From contig BBSL01000029.1 in the NCBI GenBank assembly GCA_001319865.1, positions 1-61,033 of the forward strand: DNA of 61,033 nt, read 5' to 3'. This document shows, piece after piece, positions 1-7,950 of this stretch (the first letter of the stretch is position 1; every line of letters starts with the position of its first letter). Made by a program: the position numbers and the translations under genes. Origin of the DNA: Burkholderia sp. E7m39 (GTDB taxonomy: Bacteria; Pseudomonadota; Gammaproteobacteria; Burkholderiales; Burkholderiaceae). Below the pieces are notes generated by a model. It saw nothing but the letters and a program-made list of their open reading frames with translations, made no database searches and was not told where the DNA came from.

Positions 1-3000
1 CAACGACTTGACCGTCGATTCGCTGCCCCATATCTGCGTCAACTGACTGAGATCGACGGGAACGAAGGCGGTGTTGTCGACGCTCTGCGCACGCAGGTCC
101 GGCATGGCGGCGCCCGACGCGTCGCCTTGCACGGCCGGCCGCGCGTGATCGGCGCCGAACCAGCGGTTCAGGTATTCGCGCAACGTGGCGAGCCGCGTCG
201 GTTTGACGAGACAATCGTCCATTCCCGCTTCGCGGCACGCTTTCAGATCTTCCGGCGCGGTGTTCGCTGTAATGCCGAGGATGGGCAGCCGCCCGCCCGT
301 CGACCGTTCCCGTTCTCGCACGGCACGCGCGAGATCGTAGCCGGACAGTCTCGGCATGTGGCAATCGGTGATGAGGAAGCCGTACGGCGTCGCTTCGAGC
401 GCTTCGAGCGCTTCGACGCCGTCGTTGACGACGTCGCACGCGAAGCCCAGCAGCGCGAGTTGATGACGGATCAGCTCCTGGTTGACGGGATGATCCTCGG
501 CGACGAGCACGAGCCGCCCCGTCGCGATTGCGCGCTCGCGGTCCGGCGGCGTGACGCTGGCTTCCGCTTCGCGTTGCTGCTGCGCGCGCGTCGGCGACAA
601 GCCCGTCAGCGCGGCGGCGCACGCTGCGCCCAGTCCGCGCCACGAAATCGGATTGATGCTCACGCGCACGGCATTGTCGACGATCCGGTAGCCGGTCGGC
701 TTCGGCTTCTCGGTTAGCACGACCACCTTCGCGCCCGACTGCGCGACGGCGTCGGGCACTTCCATGCCTTCGCCGACGAAGATCAGATCGACATCGCGCA
801 ATGCCTGCGGATCACCCAGTTCCCGCCGGTCGCGCGCCGCGCAGCGAGTCTCGATGCCAAGCGCCGCCGCAAAATGCGCGAGCGCGTGCGCGACGGGCAC
901 ATCCGCCGTGACGACGAGGCCGCGCCTGCCGCGCAGTCCGCCTGCCGTGTAATGCTGCGCTTCGACGGGCATCCGCAGCCGCAGCGTCATGCAGGTGCCC
1001 TTGCCGGGCGCGCTCGACAGCGTCAACGTGCCGCCCATCAATGCAACCAGCTTGCGGCAGATCGTCAGGCCGAGGCCGGTGCCACCGAAGCGCCGCGTCG
1101 TCGAAGACTCCGCCTGTACGAACGGTTCGAACAGCCGCGCCTGCACGTCGGGCGCGATGCCGATGCCCGTGTCGTCGACGGAAATTTCGACCATCTGGGC
1201 CGCCTCGTTCTGCTCGACCACTTTCACCTGGACGTCGACCTCGCCTTGCGGGGTGAACTTGATGGCATTGCCAAGCAGATTGAATAGGATTTGTCGCAAG
1301 CGGACGCTATCGCCGCGCAGCGTCGCGGCCACTTGCGGCTCGATATCGACGCGCACCTTCAGACCTTTCTCGTGCGCGCGACCTGCCAGCAGACCCACAG
1401 CGGTATCGACGAGATCGCGCAAGTCGAAAGGCTCGGATTCGATCGTCAGGCGCCCCGCCTCGATTTTCGAATAGTCGAGCAGATCATCGAGAATCTGCAG
1501 CAGCGCGCCCGCCGACTCGTGAATCATCCCGAGCATTTCGCCCTGGTCGGCATCGAGCCGCGTTCGCTCCAGCACTTCGACGAGACCCAGCACGCCGTTC
1601 ATTGGCGTGCGGATTTCGTGGCTCATCATCGCAAGGAAATCGTCTTTGGCGCGCGAGGCCGCTTCCGCCAGATCACGCGCGCGCGCCAGTTCGTCGGCGC
1701 GCAGCCGCTCGATGCTCGCGTCGACCCAATAGCCGCTCCAGACCGTGGCGCCCGACGGCTCGCGACGCGGCACGAGCGCCGCGCGCACCCAGCGCTGCTC
1801 GGCCGCGCCGTCGATCCGGAACTCGAGCCGCACCGGCTCCGACAACTGCGCCGAGTGCTCGAGCGCGGCCACGACGCCTGCACGGTCGTCGGCGCAAATC
1901 GTGCCGAAATCGAGCGCGCCGCTGCGCATCAGCACGGCACTGTCGTAACCGAACAGATGCTCCGTGTCGCCGCCGACGTACGGGAACGTGTACTTGCCGT
2001 CGAGCCCGCGGCGCAGCTGGAACACGACGGCCGGCAACGAACCCGTCACGTCGGCGAGCCGCCGCTGCGTTTCGCTCGCGAGCCTTTCCGCGCGACGGAT
2101 ATCGGTGATATCGACGACCGTGCCCAGCACGCAGACGGGCGCGCCTTCCGGTCCGTTGCACACGTTCACGCAAAAGAGGCCGTGGCGGCTGTCGCCGTCG
2201 GCGTCTTCGAACTCCAGCTCGATCTCTTTGGGTGTGGTGCCCGTCAGCACGTCGCGGGTCAGTTGCTCGAGCCGCAGGCCGTTGTTCTCACCCCACGCGC
2301 GCACCCCGGCGCTCGTTCGACCGATGACGGCGTCGCGGCCGAGCCCCGTTGCCTGCTCATAGGCCCGGTTGACGGCGATATAGCGTCCGAGCAGATCTTT
2401 CGCGACGAGCGGATACGGCACCATCTCCATCATGGTCTGCTGGAAGTTCAGCTGCGATTCGAGCTCGCGCTCCGTGCGTTCGCGCAACGCGACTTCGCGC
2501 TGCAGCAGCATGTAGGCGCGCAGCGTCACTAGCAACACGACGCCAATGCCGATGAGCACGGGCAACAGCCGCAGCGCCGTCACGCTCCAGCCGCTGCGCG
2601 TCGGCGCATCGCCCGTCACCCATTTCTGGCGGATGTGCTGCCGCTCCGACGCCGGCATGGCGAGCAGCGCGCGGTCGATCAGCTCGGCAAGCGGCGCAAG
2701 ATCGGGACGCACGGCGAAGCCGACGGCCTCTGGCTCGCGCACCGTGCCGACGATCTTCAGCATGCCGGAGTATCGCTGCGTGAGCTCGGCGTCGACCTCG
2801 GCGACGTTGCCGACCAGCGCGTCGGCGCCGCCCGCCGCGAGCCGGTTCAGCGCCGCGCTCACGTTCGTCACGATCTGCACGTGATCGGGCGTCACGCCGT
2901 ACTGATGGAACGGCACCGACCCTTGACTGTGCGCGGATACCACGACGCGCCGCGCCGCGAAATCGGTCAGGCTGCGCGCGGCAGGCTCGCTCTCGCGCGC

Positions 3001-4185
3001 GACGATGACAAGCGGATAGGTTTCGTAAGGTTGCGTGAAGGTTGCCTTCGACAGCCGCGGGTCGCTACGCGTGGCCGTGGCGAGAAGCGCGACATTACCG
3101 CGGCCGAAATCGGCGATGGTCGTCGGCCAGTCCTTCGCCGGCACGCGATGGAACGTAAGCCCCAGCGTGCGGCTCAGATAGTCGAGATAGTCGGCGGCGA
3201 CACCCGACAGGCGGCCCAGATCGTCGAGCGTGCTGAAAGGCGTCCAGTCGCTGTCGAAGCCGATGGACAGCGGCGGCAGCGACGCGAGCCACGCACGCTC
3301 GTCCTGGCTCAGCACGAGATTCGCGCTCGACGGCGCCGAGCGCGCGCCGATGCTGCCGCCAAGCCAGCGCGCGCGAATGCGGGCCTGGTCTTCGAGTGGC
3401 ATCGCGTTCAGTCCGCGATCAAGCTCGTCGCGCAAGTCGCTTTTTGCCACGGGGACGCCAAAACGCATGTCGCTGATGGGCCCCGTCTCTTCGAATGCAA
3501 TGCCGAGGCTCATAAAATCCGGACTCGCCAGATACCGGCGCACGGCGGGCGTGAAGCCGAAATACACGTCGGCCTCCCCGTGCTTGACGGCGCGCAATGC
3601 GGACGGCGTGTCGGCGAACGTGTCGATTTGCGCGCGCGGAAAGCGATTGCGCAGGCTGGAGATAAGCGCGAATCCGCGTTCCACCGCGATGCGCGCGTTT
3701 TGCAACTGCTCGGGAGCGGACAAGGCCAGCGCGTTGCCGGCGAGCGTCACGGCCGACGTCGACCCGCGGAAATACGGCATCGTGAACGACAGGCAATGCT
3801 CACGCTCGGGCGTGCGCGCCATGCTCGTCAGAACGTCGACGCGATTCGCGCACGCCGCTGCCAGCAATTGCTCCATGTCCGGAAAGGCTTTCGTCTCGAT
3901 TTCGACATCCGGACCGATGACAGCCCGCAGATAATCGGCGCTCAATCCGGTGAGCTTGCCCTCGTCGAGCATCTCGAACGGCGACCAGCCACTCGCGAGC
4001 ACACCGACGGTCACCTTCGGCGGCACCGGGCGGGGCACGGCGCCAGGCGCCGCGTTCGCCAGCGGAACGCCCGAAAGCGCGACCAACACCGCGAAGGCTG
4101 CTGCCAGCATGTGGCGAATAGCGGACGCTAAGGCGTGGCTTGTGAAACAACGGGAAAAGAATGCGAAAGCGCGCGAAAAATACAT
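1..4185 (-). CDS. BvgS/EvgS-like hybrid sensor histidine kinase, partial (3' end beyond window)
   Basis: Membrane-bound hybrid kinase that should sense a periplasmic ligand and pass phosphate to a response regulator. The frame is open for 1395 codons and leaves the window. Order seen: signal peptide (alternative start at 4110, MLAAAF), two SBP_bac_3 solute-binding domains (about residues 56-275 and 303-511), one membrane helix (about 532-555), two PAS domains (about 579-822), HisKA with the phospho-acceptor in MSHEIRTPMNG (H856), HATPase, a degenerate receiver-like stretch (about 1080-1185), a true receiver (LITDCHMP, D1274), and the beginning of what is probably an Hpt domain. The start at 4185 has no clear ribosome site. 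It begins 10 bp after aqpZ, so the two are probably cotranscribed. The family is certain; the ligand is unknown. Confidence 0.9.
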   Translation of the reverse strand, partial: MYFSRAFAFFSRCFTSHALASAIRHMLAAAFAVLVALSGVPLANAAPGAVPRPVPPKVTVGVLASGWSPFEMLDEGKLTGLSADYLRAVIGPDVEIETKAFPDMEQLLAAACANRVDVLTSMARTPEREHCLSFTMPYFRGSTSAVTLAGNALALSAPEQLQNARIAVERGFALISSLRNRFPRAQIDTFADTPSALRAVKHGEADVYFGFTPAVRRYLASPDFMSLGIAFEETGPISDMRFGVPVAKSDLRDELDRGLNAMPLEDQARIRARWLGGSIGARSAPSSANLVLSQDERAWLASLPPLSIGFDSDWTPFSTLDDLGRLSGVAADYLDYLSRTLGLTFHRVPAKDWPTTIADFGRGNVALLATATRSDPRLSKATFTQPYETYPLVIVARESEPAARSLTDFAARRVVVSAHSQGSVPFHQYGVTPDHVQIVTNVSAALNRLAAGGADALVGNVAEVDAELTQRYSGMLKIVGTVREPEAVGFAVRPDLAPLAELIDRALLAMPASERQHIRQKWVTGDAPTRSGWSVTALRLLPVLIGIGVVLLVTLRAYMLLQREVALRERTERELESQLNFQQTMMEMVPYPLVAKDLLGRYIAVNRAYEQATGLGRDAVIGRTSAGVRAWGENNGLRLEQLTRDVLTGTTPKEIELEFEDADGDSRHGLFCVNVCNGPEGAPVCVLGTVVDITDIRRAERLASETQRRLADVTGSLPAVVFQLRRGLDGKYTFPYVGGDTEHLFGYDSAVLMRSGALDFGTICADDRAGVVAALEHSAQLSEPVRLEFRIDGAAEQRWVRAALVPRREPSGATVWSGYWVDASIERLRADELARARDLAEAASRAKDDFLAMMSHEIRTPMNGVLGLVEVLERTRLDADQGEMLGMIHESAGALLQILDDLLDYSKIEAGRLTIESEPFDLRDLVDTAVGLLAGRAHEKGLKVRVDIEPQVAATLRGDSVRLRQILFNLLGNAIKFTPQGEVDVQVKVVEQNEAAQMVEISVDDTGIGIAPDVQARLFEPFVQAESSTTRRFGGTGLGLTICRKLVALMGGTLTLSSAPGKGTCMTLRLRMPVEAQHYTAGGLRGRRGLVVTADVPVAHALAHFAAALGIETRCAARDRRELGDPQALRDVDLIFVGEGMEVPDAVAQSGAKVVVLTEKPKPTGYRIVDNAVRVSINPISWRGLGAACAAALTGLSPTRAQQQREAEASVTPPDRERAIATGRLVLVAEDHPVNQELIRHQLALLGFACDVVNDGVEALEALEATPYGFLITDCHMPRLSGYDLARAVRERERSTGGRLPILGITANTAPEDLKACREAGMDDCLVKPTRLATLREYLNRWFGADHARPAVQGDASGAAMPDLRAQSVDNTAFVPVDLSQLTQIWGSESTVKSL

Positions 4186-4195
4186 GGGAGCGCAC

Positions 4196-4942
4196 TCAAG
4201 CCGATTCGCCGCGCCGGCTCTTGGGGTGCTGGCGCGCGAACGCACGCTGGGCGCCGTTGAAGAGACGCGAATGCAGCAAACCGGCAAGCACGCCTCCAGC
4301 GAGCGGCGCCGCCCAGAAAAGCCAGAGCTGGTCGAGCGCCCAGTCACCGACAAAGATGGCCGGTCCCGTAGACCGCGCGGGATTCAGCGAGGCGTTGGTC
4401 ACCGGCAGCGCGACGACGTAACTGAGCGTCAGCCAGACCCCTTCGATGACAGGACCGATCAGCGTCCCCGACTTGCCCTTGGAGACCAGTAGGCGCGCCA
4501 TCACGAAAGCGAAGGTCATCGTCACTTCCACCGTCAGGGCGGAATGCAGCCGATAGTCAGCGGGAGAGTGATCGCCGTATCCGTTGGCGCCGAATTCGCT
4601 CGCCGCGAGCTCGAAGCCGGGACGCCCGCTTGCCACGAACGCGAGCAGCGCGGCACCCGCGACCGCGCCGAGGATCTGCGCGGCGATGTACGGCGCGAGA
4701 TCGCGCACCGGGAAGCGTTGCGCCGTCACGAGCGCGACGGTCACGGCAGGATTGAAATGCGCGCCCGAAAAGCGCCTGAGTACATAAGTGGCCGTTGCCA
4801 GCGCGAGACCGAACGCCAGGGGGATCGCCAGCACGCAGTTGCCTTGCGCGCCCGTGTTGAGCACTGTCGTGCCGCATCCGACGAACACGAACCACGCCGT
4901 CCCCGCACCTTCGCTGACCAATCGCCTTCCCAGTCCTGACAT
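4196..4942 (-). CDS. aqpZ: AqpZ-type aquaporin (MIP family)
   Basis: Inner-membrane channel for water or small neutral solutes. The 248-residue protein has both MIP signature loops, HFNPAVTVAL and SLNPARSTGPA, and six hydrophobic segments. The Arg after the second NPA motif is the selectivity-filter residue of the family. I chose the ATG at 4942 because GGAGGAAG lies just upstream; a longer frame to 5023 adds a polar N-terminus without a ribosome site. It lies between the response regulators and the BvgS-like kinase, 10 bp before the kinase gene. A water channel fused into a two-component operon suggests an osmotic or stress link, which is inference. Confidence 0.9.
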   Translation of the reverse strand: MSGLGRRLVSEGAGTAWFVFVGCGTTVLNTGAQGNCVLAIPLAFGLALATATYVLRRFSGAHFNPAVTVALVTAQRFPVRDLAPYIAAQILGAVAGAALLAFVASGRPGFELAASEFGANGYGDHSPADYRLHSALTVEVTMTFAFVMARLLVSKGKSGTLIGPVIEGVWLTLSYVVALPVTNASLNPARSTGPAIFVGDWALDQLWLFWAAPLAGGVLAGLLHSRLFNGAQRAFARQHPKSRRGESA

Positions 4943-5066
4943 GCTTCCTCCGCTAGCTGCGCCGCCCGGAGAGCCTTCCCGGACGGACTTACCATGTCGC
5001 GCCCGGTGTCGATTGATCTGCATATCGAATCAATTGCAAGGCGCCGCGCTCCCACGAGCCGGGAGT

Positions 5067-5099
5067 CCAACAGAACATTGTTGGTTTAGCGAACTAAAC
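5067..5099. other. Two adjacent perfect hairpins upstream of aqpZ
   Basis: CCAACA-N6-TGTTGG (5067-5084) is followed directly by GTTTAG-CGAA-CTAAAC (5084-5099). The second has a four-base CGAA loop (TTCG on the minus strand). They lie in the 185-bp gap between the first response regulator gene and aqpZ, on the side of the regulator stop codon. No U-run follows, so this is not a textbook terminator; it could be an operator or an RNA processing site. Confidence 0.4.
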
Positions 5100-5127
5100 G
5101 GGGAATCGGATAACTCCGAAAAAGCGG

Positions 5128-5769
5128 TCACGTCAGTCCAATCTGACACGCGTAGTCGATCACGTCAGCCTCCGTTTCGAGACCCAGCTTGCGCATCGCA
5201 TTGCGCTTCTGTGTGCTGATGGTCTTCGCGCTTCGATTCAGTCTGAGCGCGATCTGGCTGATCGTCATGCCGCTCACATACATCGTGAAAACCTTCCATT
5301 CGCCGGCGCTCATCACGCCTGCGCGCGGTTGCGGCGAACCGGCGGCTGCGATCGCGGCGCGAGCGTGATCAGACAGGTAACCTTGGCCCGTCAGCGCCGC
5401 GTCGATTGCGTGAAGCAGCGATGCGGTGATATCGCGCTTGTCGACGACGGCCGCAATGCCGTACTGCATCAGCCCCAACAGGCTCGAAGCCTGATGGATC
5501 ATGGTGAGCACCACGATGGGCAGTTGAGGCGCGTGATGCAATAGCTGCCGCAGAAACTGGATCGCATTGCTCTCGCCATCGATTCCCGGCATGCCGATAT
5601 CCGTGACGACGACGTCACAGGTACACGAATCGAGCAACGCGGCGAGCGTTTGCGTATCGACCGCCTCGCCGACTACCGACACGTGGGCGATTACGCCTAG
5701 CAGGTGCCTCACGCCTTCGCGCACGCACGCGTGATCGTCCGCGACGATGACGCGGATCTTGTTTTCCAT
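5128..5769 (-). CDS. RcsB/BvgA-like response regulator 1 (REC + LuxR-type HTH)
   Basis: Cytoplasmic two-component transcription factor of 213 residues. The receiver has the acidic pair D11-D12, the phosphorylation site D57 in VVTDIGMPG and a Lys in VVDKRD. The C-terminal LuxR/NarL helix-turn-helix reads SQIALRLNRSAKTISTQK at about residues 160-180. The ATG at 5769 (MENKIRV) sits exactly before the receiver fold; a longer frame from 5817 adds 16 unrelated residues. It is the last of three tandem paralogous regulators and precedes aqpZ and the BvgS-like kinase, its likely phosphodonor. The SAKTISTQK helix resembles RcsB. The target genes cannot be read from the sequence. Confidence 0.9.
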   Translation of the reverse strand: MENKIRVIVADDHACVREGVRHLLGVIAHVSVVGEAVDTQTLAALLDSCTCDVVVTDIGMPGIDGESNAIQFLRQLLHHAPQLPIVVLTMIHQASSLLGLMQYGIAAVVDKRDITASLLHAIDAALTGQGYLSDHARAAIAAAGSPQPRAGVMSAGEWKVFTMYVSGMTISQIALRLNRSAKTISTQKRNAMRKLGLETEADVIDYACQIGLT

Positions 5770-5833
5770 CTTGTTGTGTTCTTGTTCCAGGGCCGTCGCC
5801 CAAATACCGTGCAGCATGTGCAGACTGGCAGCG

Positions 5834-6526
5834 TCAGCCCCTCGCGCTCATCCTGCTTGCGGCGTTGCTCGGATCGTCCGGCACGAGACCATGCTCGACG
5901 GCGAACCTGAACAGGTCGGCGTCGCTTTGCAGCGACAGCTTGCGCATCGCCGTGCATTTCTGCGCACTGATCGTCTTCACGCTGCGGCCTAGCCTCAACG
6001 CGATTTCCGTCACGCCCCGCCCCGTTGCGTAGTGCGTCAGCACCTCGAGTTCGCGCCGCGACAGCACCTGCCTGACATGGTCGATCCGGCGCGACAACGT
6101 CGCATCGGCAAGCAGCGTGCGGATGGCGGGGCCGATGTAGCACTCGCGTGCCAGCGCGGTGATGATCGCCACGTGGATCAGGTCCATCCGGTCGCGCTTG
6201 CTGACAACGGCGCCCACGCCGACACCGATTACCTTCTGCAGCAAGTCGGCCGAGGTCTCCATGGTCAGAACGACGACCACGACTTCAGGATGCCGCTCCT
6301 TGAACTGACGGATCATGTCGATGCCATCCCCGTGCACGCCGCCGGGCATGTGCAGATCCAGGACGACGAGTTCGCATTTCACGCGCTGCGCTTCGGCGAA
6401 CAACTCAGACGAATCTGCCGCTCGCCCAACAATCTCGATGTTCGGGAATCCAGACATCAGATTCTCCATCGCGAGCAGGACCAGCGGATGGTCGTCGGCG
6501 ATGATGGTGCGGATTGGCAGCGCCAT
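5834..6526 (-). CDS. RcsB/BvgA-like response regulator 2 (REC + LuxR-type HTH)
   Basis: Second of three tandem NarL/FixJ-family regulators, 230 residues. Receiver: D11-D12, phospho-acceptor D57 in VVLDLHMPGG, and VVSKRD holding the conserved Lys. The output domain has RRELEVLTHYATG and EIALRLGRSVKTISAQK. The ATG at 6526 follows AGGAAAG at good spacing, so I prefer it over the longer frame to 6592. The gap to the next regulator is 64 bp, consistent with one transcript. Its C-terminus carries a short extra tail (about 15 residues, SNAASRMSARG) that the siblings lack. Function is by family only. Confidence 0.9.
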   Translation of the reverse strand: MALPIRTIIADDHPLVLLAMENLMSGFPNIEIVGRAADSSELFAEAQRVKCELVVLDLHMPGGVHGDGIDMIRQFKERHPEVVVVVLTMETSADLLQKVIGVGVGAVVSKRDRMDLIHVAIITALARECYIGPAIRTLLADATLSRRIDHVRQVLSRRELEVLTHYATGRGVTEIALRLGRSVKTISAQKCTAMRKLSLQSDADLFRFAVEHGLVPDDPSNAASRMSARG

Positions 6527-6660
6527 GTCTTTCCTGATATTCACGCGAGGTCTCTCCCTGTGCCTTGCGGCATTGCTATGCTCGGTGAGCACCCCTGCTG
6601 GCGAGAATCAGACCTTCGACATCTCGCACGCATAAGTGGTCTCCGAACTTCACCTGTTAT

Positions 6661-7329
6661 TCAGCTACCCGTTCTTTCTCCGCGCGCGAGCCCGTACGCC
6701 CTCACGAATGCGAACAGCCCGGGATCGTTGCTGACGCCCAGCTTCGCCATTGCGTCCCGCTTTTGCCGGCTGACCGTCCGGACATCGCGCCCGAGGGTGC
6801 GGGCTATCTCCGAGATCGACTTGCCTCGCACGAACATGTCGATCACCTCCGCCTGGCGCGGCGACAGGTGACGCATCGGCGACATGCCAAGCGGCTCGCC
6901 GCTCGCTTCGGCAAGTGTCTGCAGGATGGACTGGCTGACAAACGATCGCCCCGCGCCCGCCGCGCGGATGGCGGCGGCGAGTTCGTCCATGGGTTCGCTC
7001 TTGTTCAGCATGCCGGTCACGCCGTCGGACATGATTGACCGGAGAATGGCGGCGTTGGTCAGACTGGTCAGCACGACGACGCGTACGTCGGGCCAGCCGC
7101 TGCGTATGCGCCGGATGAGCCGCAGCCCGTCGTCGGCATCGCCTGACGCACCCGGCATGGTCAGGTCCGTTACCAGCACGTCGCATGATGTTTTCTCCAG
7201 CAATTGAACCAGCGACGACGGACTCGTTGCCTCGCCGACGACCGTGAATCCCCCTTGCGCGACCAACGTGGCCCGGATACCGAGCAGGACAAACGGATGA
7301 TCGTCTGCCAGCATGATTCGAAGGTTCAC
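6661..7329 (-). CDS. RcsB/BvgA-like response regulator 3 (REC + LuxR-type HTH)
   Basis: First gene in transcription order of the three-regulator array, 222 residues. Receiver acidic pair at residues 9-10, phospho-acceptor D55 in LVTDLTMPGA, and a Lys in MLNKSEP. The DNA-binding domain has LSPRQAEVIDMFVRG and EIARTLGRDVRTVSRQK. The start is a GTG at 7329 preceded by AAGGCGG; it opens directly on the receiver strand NLRIMLADDH. A longer frame to 7422 adds 31 residues unlike the family. The long AT-rich region upstream probably carries the promoter for this regulator and perhaps for the whole leftward group. Confidence 0.88.
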   Translation of the reverse strand: MNLRIMLADDHPFVLLGIRATLVAQGGFTVVGEATSPSSLVQLLEKTSCDVLVTDLTMPGASGDADDGLRLIRRIRSGWPDVRVVVLTSLTNAAILRSIMSDGVTGMLNKSEPMDELAAAIRAAGAGRSFVSQSILQTLAEASGEPLGMSPMRHLSPRQAEVIDMFVRGKSISEIARTLGRDVRTVSRQKRDAMAKLGVSNDPGLFAFVRAYGLARGERTGS

Positions 7330-7950
7330 TGTTGCCGCCTTGCTATTGAATGGTGTTGGTCGACGCCGAAAAGCCCATTCGAAATAGCTGGAAACGAGTC
7401 CGTTTTTCAGCACCCCTCGCAATATTTAACGAATCGCGCTCCGACAAACTGAATGAAAACATCCACAGAAAAAACGGAATATCAGAGAGTTCCGAATCAA
7501 TGACCGATTCACGACCATTTCGAGTATTTCCCCGAAGAATTACCCGATGCCTGTTTCGCTTATCGGAAAGCTAACTTCCGCATTTCCTCGCGCGATTTCC
7601 GAATTTTCCTGATGGCGGTTAGGAAATCGCGTAACGCCCGGGGTCACGACATGGAAGCTCTTGGGCGCACGGTGCGTTCGTCGCATTGTCTATCGAATGA
7701 TCTCGGATTCAGATTGGAAGATTAATGACGCCTTCAGCCGATGAAAATTCTATTATTCTTAAAATGAGAAGTTTGCCTAGAGCACTAAATCGCAAAAATC
7801 ATTTTTAAAATTATTCTGACGCCTCGCGCAGAAAAATCAGACGCTACAGGTCGATTTTTCGGCACAAGGCTAAATGGATCGATTCTCGGAGTGAAAATCC
7901 GACCAGAAAATACAACGGCTTTCGGCATGTCGGAAGTCGCGACTGCGCGA
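7330..7950. promoter_or_regulatory. AT-rich intergenic region with long inverted repeat, upstream of the regulator array
   Basis: No credible gene lies here. The DNA from about 7400 to 7910 is clearly more AT-rich than its surroundings. A perfect 10-bp inverted repeat, CGCGATTTCC (7591-7600) and GGAAATCGCG (7622-7631), is separated by 21 bp. Several TTTCC-type heptads cluster at 7582-7588, 7595-7601, 7604-7610 and, inverted, at 7621-7627, resembling the TTTC(C/T)TA heptads known for BvgA. The region also separates the array from the 3' end of the MFS gene. Confidence 0.5.

Noticed and set aside
1291..4131. Long open frames on the plus strand (413 and 498 codons)
   Set aside because: They are Arg/His-rich antisense shadows of the minus-strand kinase, whose SBP, PAS, HisKA and REC motifs are unmistakable.
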